Below, piece by piece: positions 11,014-24,049 of a stretch of 64,000 nucleotides of DNA (positions within the stretch are counted from its first letter, which is position 1; each line of letters starts with the position of its first letter). Source of the DNA: Saururus chinensis (taxonomy: Eukaryota > Streptophyta > Magnoliopsida > Piperales > Saururaceae); NCBI GenBank assembly GCA_035235625.1, contig CP141149.1:20029893-20093892 (forward strand), written 5' to 3'. Position numbers and translations under genes: made by a program. Below the pieces are notes generated by a model that ran no database searches, was not told the DNA's origin, and worked only from the letters and a program-made list of their open reading frames with translations.

Positions 11014-12632
11014 TCACTTCTTGTTCTGCATCTCCACAAACTTCTTCCATGAGTCCTGGCCAAAACTCTCCTCCCACCACTGGTTCACATTCTTCCTTCC
11101 AGTGAACATGTCACCCTTTTCTGTCGCCTCGCCTTCACTAAAAATTGAATGTTGGGCAAATGTGATAAATCTACCAGAGAGAACTCGTCTCCCACCAGAA
11201 ACCTGCTCTCATCCAGCCTCCTGCTCTCATCCAGTCTCTTCTCGTAGATATCCAAGAACCTTTGCTAGCTTCTCTTGGTTCTGAGCAATCACAGCACGAT
11301 CCTACTTGACCCGTATTCGCAGGACAAAGGTCAACTAGAAAACCAATGCTGAACTTGATGGATTGAAGCTTTGGCATCTACCTCCAGCCACTGATCAATG
11401 GAGGCTCGCTGAATGAACTCAGCTCCATACAGTGTCTTGTTCCCCTGAGAAGCATATTTTTCTGATTATATATGCATATAGCCCTCGATTCTGCAAATTT
11501 AAGAAAAAAAATATAGAAATAGATTGATGATTTGCTACAAAATCTGAAAAAGAAAAACTGACCTGCTTAACTCATAGTATATCACAATGTACAATAAATG
11601 GGATGATTTTGAAGAGCAATTTTTTCCTGACATGCCTAATTTCCTATCTTGTGCAAAATTAACATATATCTTGAGGGCATTGCATACTAATAGAGAAAAT
11701 TTTCCTGATTGGAAATCTAAACACAAATAGCACTAAAAGGGGAAAATTGAGAGAGAGAACTCGCATTTCATCAATAATTATTTTTCTACACTTAAGTTTT
11801 GTAAATTCTTAACGCAAATTAACAAGATCATAAAATCTGCTTAAAAATAATTAAACAAACTGTTTTTTCCAGAATGTGATCTAGGTTCCTTAAAAGAACA
11901 ATGCATTATCCATGGGGCATGTATTCTTCGCATTCATCGTCGTGGAAGGCTTATAAATAAACAGAATTGGATCCTGAAATATGCTCAAGCACTTGATGAG
12001 AACTTGTTTTGTTTTTTAGAATTCACGCATTCACATTGTGCCCCAATGTCGCAAACTCAAACAAACTCACATAATCAGATTTTTAACATTTGAAGGAGTA
12101 TGAAAACTAAGAGAAGAGGAAAACCATTAAGCTTATTGACATTAATCTGCACACAAAATAACAAAACTTTCAAACATAAACAGCAAATGGGTCCTCAAAT
12201 CCACCAAAAACATGACAGACAAAGACCGCAATTTTGTTCACAGCATTACATCAGCTCAAAACAGAGGCAATTGGCATTAGAGGACTTACCAAAGAGACTA
12301 ATTTGCTAATCCTGGAAGGTCGGAACCTAGCCGAACGGCTGTCAACAAAAGGAAAAACAAAAATCTGACTCTCGGTTTTGATCATCAAATTGAATAGATA
12401 ATGAAACACAAAGACAGAGAAGGGGGGAGGGGGGGGGGGTGTAGAACACCATTATGTTACAAAAAAAAAACATTGGTCAGTACCTAGAACTTGAGGTAGT
12501 CAGGGCACTTGTGCTCGCCCTTGGCCATGTTCACATTGATGAGCTTGAAGGCCACCTCCTTCTCAAACAAGCACGCCAAAACCCTTACCACAGCCATCAA
12601 CATCGCCAGCCCATACACCTTCACACATTGGG
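11014..12632 (-). pseudogene. Phi-class glutathione S-transferase (GSTF) pseudogene
   Basis: Exon 1 (about 12632-12487) reads VKVYGLAMLMAVVRVLACLF then EKEVAFKLINVNMAKGEH and KCPDYLKF, the N-terminal thioredoxin-fold strand and helix of plant phi GSTs. The usual start codon and the catalytic Ser/Thr context (family VMSTAVARVL) are altered. The short second exon of the family, which supplies most of the glutathione site, is not found. Exon 3 (11461-11014) gives KYASQGNKTLYGAEFIQRAS, IDQWLEVDA, then in shifted frames LDIYEKRLDES, FLVGDEFSLVDLSHLPNI and SWKKFVEMQNKK. Stops and frame changes interrupt exon 3, and an 18-base phrase ('ctggatgagagcagg') is duplicated within it at 11205-11240. The upstream stretch to about 13060 looks like a former leader with an intron. 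Working GSTFs conjugate glutathione to toxic electrophiles in the cytosol. Confidence 0.75.
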
Positions 12633-12925
12633 CCACAGATCTTGCAAAAAAAAATAATAATGCCGATCAGTGAGAGTTTACCCTCACTAATTGATGACAA
12701 AATGAATGAAAAAAAAAAATTGAATGCAAATCATGAAAAAAAATTCTTTTTTACATAACAGAGAGATTTGGGGGAATGCATGGGAAATGTGAGGGACTAA
12801 ATTCGCCCAAACAATGGGCCACAGATCATGGCAAAAAAAACAAAGCGCCGATCAATTCGTTTGAATGCAGATCATGAAAAAAATCATTTTTTACATGACA
12901 GGGAGATTTGGGGGAATAGCCCTAA
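12633..12925. repeat. Direct duplication upstream of the GST relic
   Basis: Two copies of a unit of about 165 bp contain 'gggccacagatc', 'gccgatca', 'gcagatcatgaaaaaa' and 'gagatttgggggaat' (about 12630-12775 and 12818-12920). It lies in the presumed 5' intron of the GST relic and is not coding. Confidence 0.65.
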
Positions 12926-13559
12926 TCAAAATACATAAAGGCCAAAATATGTAGCAAAGCAAGCGATCAAGAAGAAAAGGTGAAATCGAATTAAAAGAGA
13001 AGAAAATGGTGTTACCTCGTTACGGAAGCATATCAGATCTAAGCGGTCGAAGAGCGGGATAGAAATCGCCAGACAATGATGTTTTGATTCGTAGAAGGGC
13101 ACCGTCGGTTGAGCTGCCGAAGATCGGGGTGAAGAAAACTGATTCTATTGCCTTGGAAGTGAGGCTCTTACACATAAGAGTTGACGGCTTGGAATCAAGA
13201 TTGCATGCACTCCAGCAAACAATTTACTACCATTCAAGACATAAGCAATTCACTATAATGTAGCATATTAGAGTTAAATGCTCATTATTTGCAGGTTTGC
13301 ACTATGACTATTGGCGAAGCCAACAAGCCCTTGCATGACAATGAGCCTATAGGTACTGGAGATTGTCTGAACATAGGTGTAGGAAGGGTGATCTTGATGT
13401 GCTTTTACATTACCCCAGTGAAAGGAAAAGTGGTGAGGGCCTCGGCCCTATTGACATTGGCTACATGGATGGTGGTCTTAGTCCTGGTGATGGTAGTGGG
13501 GAGGAGAGATGACAATTCATAGAAGGAATCGCCAGGCTAGCTACAGGGGATCAAAATCA

Positions 13560-14115
13560 TAGATGTGCCGCGCCGGGCTAGCAAGCACCTGCCGAAGACT
13601 GGGATGGAGTTTGGGAAGAGGGAATGAGACAATTTGTGGAGACAGGGATGGAATTTGGGAAGATGGAGGAAGACCCGGATGGAAATCGGACTCGAGGCGA
13701 GCAGGCACTGCGCCGGCCGAAGACGTGGATGGAGTTCGGGAAGAGATGCAGAAGGAATTGTGGGCGATCTGGAGATCTGTTGCGCCGAAGAGATGCAGTT
13801 CCACCGGGTAGGTGCTTGGAGATGGGGGAAGCATATGCCGAAATCGGATGGCAGAAGCGGACGATAGAAGCGGACTGCGGTCAGCAAGTTGCTGAAGGCA
13901 AATGGTTGATTCAGATTGCAAAAGGGATGATCGGGGTGGAGTTTAGGAATAGGGAGGGAGACGACTGGATTGAGGGTTTGGACAACTAGATTGAGGAGTT
14001 TCAAAAGAGGGAGATGGCAGAAGCGGGCGGTGGACGGCTGTTGGGAACTACAACTTGTTGACTGCGGAGGAAGACAATACGAGGGTGGAGTTCGGGAAGA
14101 GGGAAGTCGTTTGAA
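13560..14115. repeat. GC-rich interspersed repeat with motif GGRTGGARTTYGGGAAGAG
   Basis: The 19-base motif occurs five times in the same direction (near 13602, 13645, 13728, 13934 and 14079). Around it recur 'cgccgaag' and 'gatggcagaagcgg'. Several frames are open because stops are rare in this composition, and no known protein is recognised. It may be subterminal repeat of the element ending at 14385. Confidence 0.55.
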
Positions 14116-14388
14116 AAAGGGAAGATTGGGCCGAATCGAAGTGAGGGGTAAAGGCTAGAAATACGCGATAACGAGTGTTTTCGTTTTTATGCATTTTTAC
14201 ATAAATGACCGAATCTCTTCACGACAAGCTTTGGTGATTCGGGACAGAAACACGACGGAATTATGTTTCAGTCCGAATTTTTATTTCCATTGGTATTTAT
14301 TATCCAAACGTAATTCTAATAATTCAACGCAGAATTATTATAAAATCGACGGAATTTTCCGTTGATTCCGTACCCAAACATCACCTAA

Positions 14389-14737
14389 AACTTGAAACCT
14401 AAAATAATGGGAGGCTGACATGCCACGCAGTTAGGAAGGAAGGTAACGTGGTCATATTAAACCAACCCATGGGGTGGCTAATGGTGGTGGGTGGGGGACT
14501 GCGAGATCAGGTTGGGTTTGGCCGGGGTGGAGTTGGGCCCTTGTCGTATCCCATCATCTTATTTCCTCGCCTTGACTGTAGGAAAACTTTTAAAAATCCG
14601 GCCTTAATCCTGTTCTTAGCGAGCTTGAGCCGGGCTGCATTTTTTCCCTTTTCTAATAATTTGGTACTCAATTCATTCCTTCAACTTCCCTTTCCCTTTC
14701 CTTCCTTTCTTCCTCTCTTCTCCTGCTATTTGTAGCT
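14389..14737. other. Unassigned stretch between PIF-like end and minisatellite
   Basis: The first half is G-rich, the second half is C/T-rich with 'cccttttctaataatttgg' and a pyrimidine run ending at 14730. No gene, RNA or element end is recognised. It has no counterpart in the right copy of the large duplication. Confidence 0.4.
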
Positions 14738-15166
14738 TCCAGAGAAAACAGACAAACACGGAGAGCGAGAGGAGGTGGTGGAAGTCTTTGCTCTTTCGTG
14801 GAGGCCGGGGAGGGACAACGACCGACTCAGACCTCCGCATCCTCTTTCCCTTTGACCTGCGTTGGCCTCACGGCAGGGGAGAGAGGCAGACAAACACGGA
14901 GAGCGAGAGGAGGTGGTGGAAGTCTTTGCTCTTTCGTGGGGGCTGGGAAGGGACAACGACCGACTCAGACCTCCGCATCCTCTTTCCCTTTTACCTGCGT
15001 TGGCCTCACGGCAGGGGAGAGAAGCAGACAAACACAAAGAGCGAGAGGAGGTGGTGGAAGTCTTTGCTCTTTCGTGGGGGCTGGGAAGGGACAATGACCG
15101 ACTCAGACCTCCGCATCCTCTTTCCCTTTGATCTGCGTTGGCCTCACGGCAGGGGAGAGAGGCAGA
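14738..15166. repeat. 138-bp minisatellite, three copies
   Basis: The phrase 'gacaaacac' recurs at 14751, 14889 and 15027, an exact 138-base period, with only a few changes between copies. Because 138 is a multiple of three, several frames stay open and give repetitive peptides. These frames are a by-product and not evidence of a gene. Near-identity of the units suggests recent expansion. Confidence 0.9.
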
Positions 15167-16615
15167 GTCAAAGGCAGAGACAGAGAGAAGGAAGTATGCT
15201 GAGTCCTCCCCATTACATGGCGTCCTACTAATTAACCCATGAGATACAAAGTAATAGTATGTTTTTGGCTTCTATGTAGGATCATTCACAACTAATCGCG
15301 ATAATTTGTAACCTTAAAATCTCTTAAACATTCCTTAAATACATAACATTTTTTCTTACTCGATATTAAGAGACCCATTTTTCATAGAACCAACGAGATA
15401 GGGTGGAATTGGGCCTGTCTTCAACGTTTATGGTCATAGATGAGGTTTAGACTTGCTTTGGGATTGTAGGCCCATTAATTGATGCCTACACATGCTTTAT
15501 CCTGGGGGAACAACTAGGCACTTTTTTGTTCATGGATAACAGAGTTCCATCCACATAAAGCTAAAGGCCCATTCAAAAAGTCTAAAAAGGGCTCAACCGC
15601 TGAAAACTGGGAAGCCTCAAAGAAAGCGGCATTTTTTATTAGCGCGTATGCATGTTAAATTGTGTCTAAAATGGGCCTATTAGCTGAGCTGATCAGCCAA
15701 AATCTGCCATCTTCAACTGAATGACCATTTTGGGCCTGGCTCATTCAGCACCCAACTAGGGCTTTTTCCAAATGAACGGTTTGATTTAGATTGGGGCCCA
15801 AACAGAACAACCCACATGCTTCTATTGTACATCAGGTCGACCATTCTCCACCCTAACCTGCCCGCCTCTTATGATGAAATTTCAGGCCCATTCCCTCTTA
15901 CGCCCCAAAATTTCGAGGTAAATTTTGGGAATTCGAAGTTCACATCATATTTTTAAAAAATTTGTAAAATTATTTTTTTTAATTATAAGTTGAAGATCCC
16001 CTCTCATTATTTCCAGGGCCACATTGGATTGTAATTAAACAATTAATCAAAGTTAATCATATTAAATATATTAAGTCATTTCTTATAATATTATCATAAC
16101 ATCGATCAAGTTCATTTTGTAGTTTTCCCATGAAAATTAATATTTTTAGAACCTTTTAAGAGATGAATAAATTGAGATTGATACTTGCACATTTAGAATA
16201 TTCATTGAGATTTTTTTATCTATTGGACTAGCCAATATCCAACCCAACAACTAGGCATAAAAGAATCAACTTATAGTGGAGTGTCTTCTATTTTTTTTAT
16301 ACAAATTTAACATCAACTTTTGTTAAGAATCTTCAATTATATTATCTCACACACGAATGTTTTCAACATAAATATATCAGTTCATATATCTCAAATAATA
16401 TACAAGAGATATTAATTAAAACCAAAAGATAAAAATGACCATTTTTATCTTTTCCAAAACATGATTCATCATGTCAATTTAAATAATAAGTTTCTTCACC
16501 CAAAGTACATAAATATTATTAAATTATACTAAAATCATTCATGTGCATCATGAAATAATTCATCTAATATAACATGATAATATACCTTATTCATATCACA
16601 AGAAATATAAGAATA

Positions 16616-16816
16616 TACTCCCTCCATCCAATATTAATGGCTACATTTAGAAAAATAGTGATTTTTATTGAATGGTAAAACCCACTTTTAAAAGAAGGGA
16701 AAATAAACTTGTGATACTTTTTTTAAGTACCCAACCACTTAAAATTGAACAAAATTGAGTTATATGGAACAATTTTTTTTACCAAATAGAGCTATTAATT
16801 TGGGGCAGAGGGAGTA
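16616..16816. mobile_element. Stowaway-like MITE (left duplication copy)
   Basis: The termini 'ctccctccatcc' and '...ggcagagggag' are inverted and flanked by TA, as in Stowaway (Tc1/mariner-related) elements. The interior holds the mirrored phrases 'attaatggctacatttag' and 'aatagagctattaattt'. It is about 200 bp and non-coding. The same insertion is present at 57449-57652. Confidence 0.8.
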
Positions 16817-18565
16817 GTATACAAATATCACTTATCTAAGACTAGAAGAGAGATGTCTCCTACCTTAAATGACAACAAAGTTTTGATAAAAGTCCTCCTA
16901 AAGATGTCCGCCTAGAGGTGGAAAAGGGCCAACCCAGCCCGAATAGCAACTAATGGGTTGGGCTCAAGCCTGACCTGGCCCGGGTTTGATTCCCATGGGC
17001 CTAATTGGACCTAGTAAAGGACCGAGGACTGGCCAAAGCCTTGGACTAAGACCCGAACACCCAACGGCTCTAAAAGGAGTTGTTGGAGTGACCAATCGAT
17101 CAAAAATATACTAATATAGCTTTTTTTACTGCTAGGGGGGGATCGATCAAATCACAGGCAAATAGATTGGCTCAATTGAGCATTTTACTTACATACCCTC
17201 CCTCCATATAGTCATTTTTTGGCAATTGGGGGATAATTTTGTCATTTGGCAAGAGAATACTCCCTTGTAAATAGGTTTTTTACTCCTCAATCTCACTCAT
17301 TCTCTCAAAAGCAACCTCTCACTCCAAGTTCTTCAAGCAATCTTCAAGTTCTCTATAAATTCTTCAAGAAAGTATCTCCAAGTTCTTCTTCAAACTCTCT
17401 ACAAAAACAATCTCCATCCTCCAATTTTCTAAACTTAACTCTACATGGCCAATTCTCTATACAAATTTGAGGTAATTATTTTTTATAATGTTATTATTTT
17501 ATTTTATTATTTATTTTTCACATACTTTCTTTCTTTCTAATTGTATCTTCACCTTTCTTTTTTTTAGATAAATGACTCACTACTCTCCTTCTCATACTTC
17601 CATAAATGAGTCCAACACTCCGAAAAGTCAAATGCCCATCGAACAAGGGCCGATTCATCTCGATTACGAATTTAACATTTCATTCTCAGTTAATGAAAAG
17701 CAACCACCGGAACCACGTATGGCACCAGCAACCTATGGTCGTGGGTGACATGCAAGTGTACCAAGTGCAACAAAGTGCAAAGTGTCTTATGTATGGGAGC
17801 ACTTAGCAAAGAAAAAACACTAACCCAAATAATCTTGGGCAGATGGTAATGAGGGCAGTTTGCAATCATACAAAACACAATTTAGTACTAGAGGTATTAG
17901 AGGCACTGGTCATCTTTCTAGGCACGTCAACTGGTGTGTTATGAAGGTTGAAAAATTAGATCCGAAGGAAACACAATTAAGTAGCATGGCTAACTCATCG
18001 ATTAATTTTAATACTTTTACATACACTGAAAGTACAAATTATAGTGAACTAGCCAAATACATTGTGAGGTCTGAACAATTCTTCTCTCCCTTCTCTTTTG
18101 AAGATGATATAAACTTCAAAAGGTATGCGAAGAACACCCTCAACCCATGTTTCCACAACATTTTGCGTGATACAACTAAGTTATATTGTATTAAACTCTT
18201 CAATAAGTACAAAGAAGCTCATTGAAACTCTTTCTATGATTCCAGATAAACTTTCTTTTACTTTATATATATGGACTAGTATCTAAAATTTAGGATATGT
18301 TTGTCGTACAACACATTACATCGATCAAGATTGAGTTTTAAATAAAAAAATTATTACGTTTATTAGAATTTCCTCATACATGAGTTGTAATTAATAGGTC
18401 TATAATGGCGGCTTTACATGCATATCATATTAATGATAAAATATAATTCTTTCTATTACCTTAGATAATGTTTCAAATAATAGTAGCGCCATTAACTTTC
18501 TTAAATCACAATTGCCCCCTTTATTAAATGGAATACCTTTTCATACAAGGTGTTGTTGTCTTATG

Positions 18566-18840
<275 letters not shown>

Positions 18841-18845
18841 AAAAA

Positions 18846-19043
18846 TTTATATGAGCCCGGGCTCATATACGCCTACATAAGCCCAGGCTCTATGGGCTGT
18901 CATATTTACATCCGGTGGCCCATAATATTCATGGGTTTAAATGCTCATAAGTACCCATGAGTATTATGGGCCACCAGATATAAATCCGATAGCTCATAAA
19001 ACCTGGGCTCACATAAGTACATATGAGCCCGGGCTTATATAAA
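18846..19043. mobile_element. Foldback MITE in (TA)n, copy 1
   Basis: This 198-bp unit begins 'tttatatgagcccggg' and ends 'gcccgggcttatataaa'. Its two halves are near-complete inverted copies ('cccataatattcatgggt' against 'acccatgagtattatggg'). It sits between two long (TA)n tracts. A second copy of the same length at 50976-51173 is also flanked by TA and GA microsatellite. This matches the behaviour known for the rice Micron family, which sits in TA microsatellites, though sequence kinship to Micron is not claimed. Confidence 0.75.
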
Positions 19044-19049
19044 CAGGAC

Positions 19050-19246
<197 letters not shown>

Positions 19247-20127
19247 CTAATATGAATATAGAATGTGATCATTTTATTGAAGATATTGAAAGTGACACAA
19301 GTTCTTTATATGATAAATATGAATATATGAATGGTAGTCCTCCAATATGAATCTATGAATCGTAGTAGGAGGACTGCTACTCCAACTCCTTCATTAAATA
19401 AAAATTACCCTAGTTGGTTATTACTTAGTAGAAATAAACAAAAATATACTATTACTACATCTAATAATAAATTATTTATGTATTTATAAAATAATTTTTT
19501 AAAGAAGAAGAAATAAATATCTATGACGTCTTAGTTTGGTGATGAACGCATGAAAAAAAGTTATCATGTGCTTGCCACCTTAAAGCATGATTATCAACTC
19601 CTCGAGTGTCTATTGGAGTCTACTTTGAATGTAGAAAACAGGGCATTGGGCGATTAGAGGAGTCTCTTAGATGCAACGACCGTGGAGTGCTTCGTCTGCT
19701 TAAAGGATTGGTTATATGCACAGTTGCAAAGTTGTGCCTAGCGTTCTCTTTCCTGATGACCTGGCCACACCTTGAAACCAGTAGCCAATTCCCTCATCCT
19801 TCCTACTCATATGCACAAGGAGGAAGAAGATCTCAACAACACTACACTGTCTTTGTGCAAAGGGGCTCCACCCTAAGCTATTTGCTTTAGTCCGTCGAAA
19901 GCAAAGGTAGGGAGAGGCTGGTTGAAATCACCAAAGTCAAATCTGACCGGTTTCCTCGGGAAGACAAGCTCCAAAGTTAGAAGATGATTTAGAAGAAGAC
20001 TTTAATGAAATTTCAATTTAAATGTATTTTTTAAAATCTTAAGAGCAGAAGTATGTTAATGTAGAAGTATGTTAATGTTAAATTGCAAAACACAGATAGA
20101 TGAGTAGGTGGCAATGAAGCAATTTTC

Positions 20128-23100
20128 ACCTCCTTAAGATTTAAAATTTTATAAATTTACAAGATTATATAAAATTATGAATATTTAAAAAAAATATTAT
20201 TTAGTGGGCCCACAATAAAGACCCTAAATTTTTGGTACAATTTCTTGTCTCTAAAAATATTAATATTAGAGTTTTAGCAAACTTTAATTATTTAGAGTTT
20301 GTTACTTAGTGGGTTTCTTAGGGATGTGATAGAACTATGAAAGACGAGGGAACAAGTCTTGAATCGCGAATATCATACATCCAGGTTGTAAGTTGTGACA
20401 TCGAAAAACTTGCCACATGGGTAGGTTCCACTTAAGTAGGTGGAATAACCTACCCATGTAAGGCCTAGTTTTGTAGTACTCATTGATACAATCTTAAAGG
20501 GACTAAAACATGCGAATTAGACTTCTAGGTATAAAGTTACAATATTTTTAAATTTTGAGTATTTTAAAAAAATAGAAAATTTGCAGCTTATGTGTGTCAA
20601 TGCACGTGGTGGTCTGCGTGATGTGTGCACCACACGTCAGCTATAACACCCTAGGATTTTGGAAGCATATATAAAAATTTAATAAAAATATTAGAGTTTG
20701 CCTGGGCCCACAATGAAGCTACTCACCATAAGCATGGTATAAAATAGTAATTTTCCAGGAATTATTGTCAGTGTATAATTACACAATATGAAAAATAATA
20801 AAATTCTTACTAAGATTTATGGTGTGGTTTGAAATCCTTAAATTATCTCGAAAACTCTCAAGTAGGCCATTTTACCTGCAGACTAAGCTTCATGAAGTCC
20901 TCCAAAATCTGGGAGGTTGTGAGTATTTTAAAATACTTGGTAGGAAAGTTTATACTATTAGGCATGAAGTAGCACGTGACGGTTTCAAAACATATAAAAT
21001 ATATACTACTTTTCATAAAAATAGGGTGTGTTTCTCACCCAAAACCACCCCTAGAGCTTCTTCCTACATAATGAAGATGCTCTTAAGGTTTGAAAGTTCT
21101 CATATCTTGCTACAAGTATCCCAAACACCTACTCCATCTTATGTACTTTACTACGGGTACAAATCAGCCGCCTCGTACTCCTCCACGGATTATCACAAAA
21201 CACCTCATGCTTGTAGAGAGAAGAGACACTTGTGTTCATAGGGCACTAGGATCATGAGAGTAGAGAGTCTTCTTATGATAATTTCTAACATAGCGTGCAT
21301 AGCCTTCTTAAAGGGTCTTGCCCTTCGTTAGGGGCTTACCAAGCTGAAATAGGTATCTTGCATCTAATTCCAAACCGAATTATAACTGTGCCCTCATCTA
21401 ATCCACAGAGCTCTATCAAAGCGCCCAACAACAGCTCAGGAAAAACAAATTTATCCTAAGTTCCCAAACTCATAAAGGACAATTTTTCCTTTCAAAATAT
21501 TTTATCCCAATGTTTATCCTTTTAAAAAACCCGAACCTCACCTCTATAAGCCATGAGAGCATCACTATTGATGATTACAAAGATAGGGTTGATTGCTCAT
21601 TCTAACGAGATAGTTACTATTTCTTCATCCCATTTTGGTAACTCGATCACCATGCTTGTATGTATTTTCAAAAATAATCTTAAAAATCATCCTTCTATGA
21701 GGAATAATTCTCTAAAACTGTTGTTCAAATATGCTTTAGTCATTCTAATTAAAATAGTAGTGAAGTTGGATTTTCTCTATCTCACACGTTACAAAGGTAT
21801 ATAATCAAAATCTATGGTTTGACTATTCGATAAAATGAAATATACGAGGCAATCATAAAAATCACAGTATATAAATCATATCCTATTTCAGCGGATAATC
21901 ATTCAACAAACTGATTATATGTGAAAATCATAAATTCAAACTAACTTTACTGCTTAGCATTAAGTTCAAAAGACAACCAAAGTAAACACTCATGCCTTAA
22001 GAAAGGATAAAACCCTACCTTGCTCTATGTGTGAGTTTGAAAACGACGAGTTGGACTCCACACACTTGGACAACAAATTTTCAGGCTTTAGAGCTCTCTA
22101 ACTGGACAAATAACCCCATCATGATGTCTGACACACTCGATTGTGACAAACATAACATCCCCTTCCCTAGAGCCATTTCCCATTTTCTATGTTTGTAGGT
22201 GGCAGATAGAACCTCCCTTTACTAGGGGATATTTCTCTCTCTATTCACGGCCCATCGACAGAGGACAAAGTCTCCTCTTACTTTGGGCTACTTCTTTCTC
22301 TCTTTGGGCTAGAGGACGTCATACAAAGCCTCCTCTTGCCCTGGTCCATTCCCTCCCTCTAGAGTCACTAACTTGAGGAATAAACTCTTTTATTATGTAG
22401 AGCACACTTGAATTAGCTAAGAACACCCATTGAATGACTCAAATTAAACTTAAAACAACATAGAACAAGAGAAATGAAGTTTGAGGAGTGTAGGAGAGAT
22501 AATTAGAAAATCACAACACCCTCACACCCATTTATAGGCTATTTTGAGGTGGTTTGGGACATGCCATGCTTCATGTGTGTGGTATGTGACACAAGGCCCA
22601 GCCTATGTCGCATGCAGCACTATGTGGCGGCACTGTGTGTCATGCTTGCAACGCGCCACACTAATGCCAGCTAACACAATAATTATTTTTTAATTATAAT
22701 TTTTTCAAAAAAATCAAAACCTTAAAACACATGTTACTTTCTCTCCCGAACTCTGATTCACGTGTTCTTGGTACCGTTGAGCTAATATTGACAAGCTCTA
22801 CAAAACTAGATCCCATATGGGTAGGTTATCTCATAGTTTTTAAGTGGGTCCCGCTTATATGACACATTTCATGTGGTCGTAGCTTTTGATCCCGATGTTC
22901 GATTAGTGGAATTCAAGGCCTGTTATGCTCATTGTTATAGCTTTACCACGTCATTAAGATAGCCCACCGAAGAAATACCTCTAAATAATTTAAAATTATT
23001 AAAAACTAGAAAAATAGTTTTATTAGAGGCATAAAATCGTACTGAAAATTCATGGTCGTTACATCACGCATTGGTCCCGGTTGACGCAATAACACACCTA

Positions 23101-24049
23101 TAAAAGTTGCAAATGTGGCTTAAAATCTATTTTTTCTAGTTGTCCACCCTTTATAGTGGTCCTATACTCCAAAATTTTCATTTCTATGTTTTTAAGCCGT
23201 TTTGAGTTTGATTCGGATCGTTCAAGAGACATTTTTATATGTCGACTGTGTTGAACAATGTGGCATAGTTTTTTTTTGCGATTAGACAGCTCTAAAGCTT
23301 GGAAAATTAACATCCAAGGTTTAGGTAGAGGGTTTTAATTTATAACTTGTACTCTATTAGGGGAATTAAGTTATTTTCAAATATTTTACTATAATCAACT
23401 TTATAACTCTATTTTCTAGAAGAAAAAAAATTATGTATGTAAAATGATTTTGATTATGTTATGATATGTTTTGGTTGTTTGAACTCTTTTAGTTGTTTTT
23501 TGTTAACAAACTAGAAATAATCATTATATTGTTAATATATGCCACATTTAGCTTTGACGAGCACAAGATGTGGATTATCATAGAAAGACTTCTATCTTTC
23601 TAACTTCTATGACCCCATGAGTGTAAGACTAAATCGTTAGATATCATAACTCTAAGATTGATATGTTTTCTTATGGATGATTTATTTTTCGAATGATTCT
23701 TTGTAAAGATTATGTTTGTTTTAATATTGTGATTGTTTTATAAAGATTTCTTGATTAACATAATTATAGAATTTAATACAACTTACTAAGTATAAAATAT
23801 TCACCCACCCCTTAGATTTTGCAAAGGATATAACAAAGATAGAGGTGAAAGAAGAAAAATGTTTCGAGTAATTTATCTGTGTTATGCTACTATAAAAGTT
23901 ATGTAATTATTTATGTTAACTAATATTTAAGGGCATGAGATGCATAAAGATAAAATTTGTATAATTATCACAATGATCTTTGACATATAATATTATTTTA
24001 TTTTAAATGTGTTAATTTTATGAGGTTGGATTTTAAGGGCCGTCACACC
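20128..24049 (+). mobile_element. Gypsy-like LTR, plus strand, interrupted by a second LTR
   Basis: The outer parts are 20128-20641 and 23064-24049. The 5' part begins near 'cacctccttaagattt' and the 3' end is 'aagggccgtcaca', a typical plant Gypsy LTR end. A TATA-like site 'cctataaaagttg' lies just after the interruption. No coding region was seen, so it looks like a solo LTR. The 5' boundary is uncertain by some tens of bases and no clean target duplication was found. It is an old, broken fossil. The same nested arrangement occurs in the right copy. Confidence 0.5.
20642..23063 (-). mobile_element. Gypsy-like solo LTR, minus strand, nested
   Basis: On the minus strand it starts TGTAACGACCATGAATTTT and ends 'cctagggtgttata', with a TATA-like 'agcctataaatggg' about 530 bases in. 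Its first 400 bases are distantly similar to the plus-strand LTR it interrupts, so both belong to related families. The flanks 'tcagc' and 'tcacg' agree only in part, so the target duplication is doubtful. It is a solo LTR of about 2.4 kb with no coding part. It is also present at 61168-63597, so it is older than the large duplication. Confidence 0.6.

Larger units (their letters stand above)
7724..14385. mobile_element. Candidate PIF/Harbinger-like element, 6.66 kb, with foreign content
   Basis: The left end 'ggggctatttgggtacgg' and the reverse complement of the right end 'ggtgatgtttgggtacgg' agree at 21 of the first 24 bases. Each is flanked by TAA (7721-7723 and 14386-14388), the target duplication expected of PIF/Harbinger and Tourist elements. 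No Harbinger transposase or Myb-like gene is recognised inside. The content is a 22-bp tandem repeat, a MULE fragment, a GST pseudogene and low-complexity GC-rich repeats. It could be one large non-autonomous element that gathered other DNA, or two related small elements flanking unrelated sequence. The long stretches 7872-8387 and 9050-10200 show no recognisable gene. Confidence 0.45.

Noticed and set aside
14788-15231. Open frame with three repeated blocks (CSFVGAGKGQ type)
   Set aside because: It is the translation of the 138-bp minisatellite, open in several frames on both strands.
17246-17470. Open frame starting MAREYSLVNRFF, also at 58080
   Set aside because: It is the CT-rich leader exon of the hAT relic, upstream of the real coding start after an intron. 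The peptide is low in complexity.
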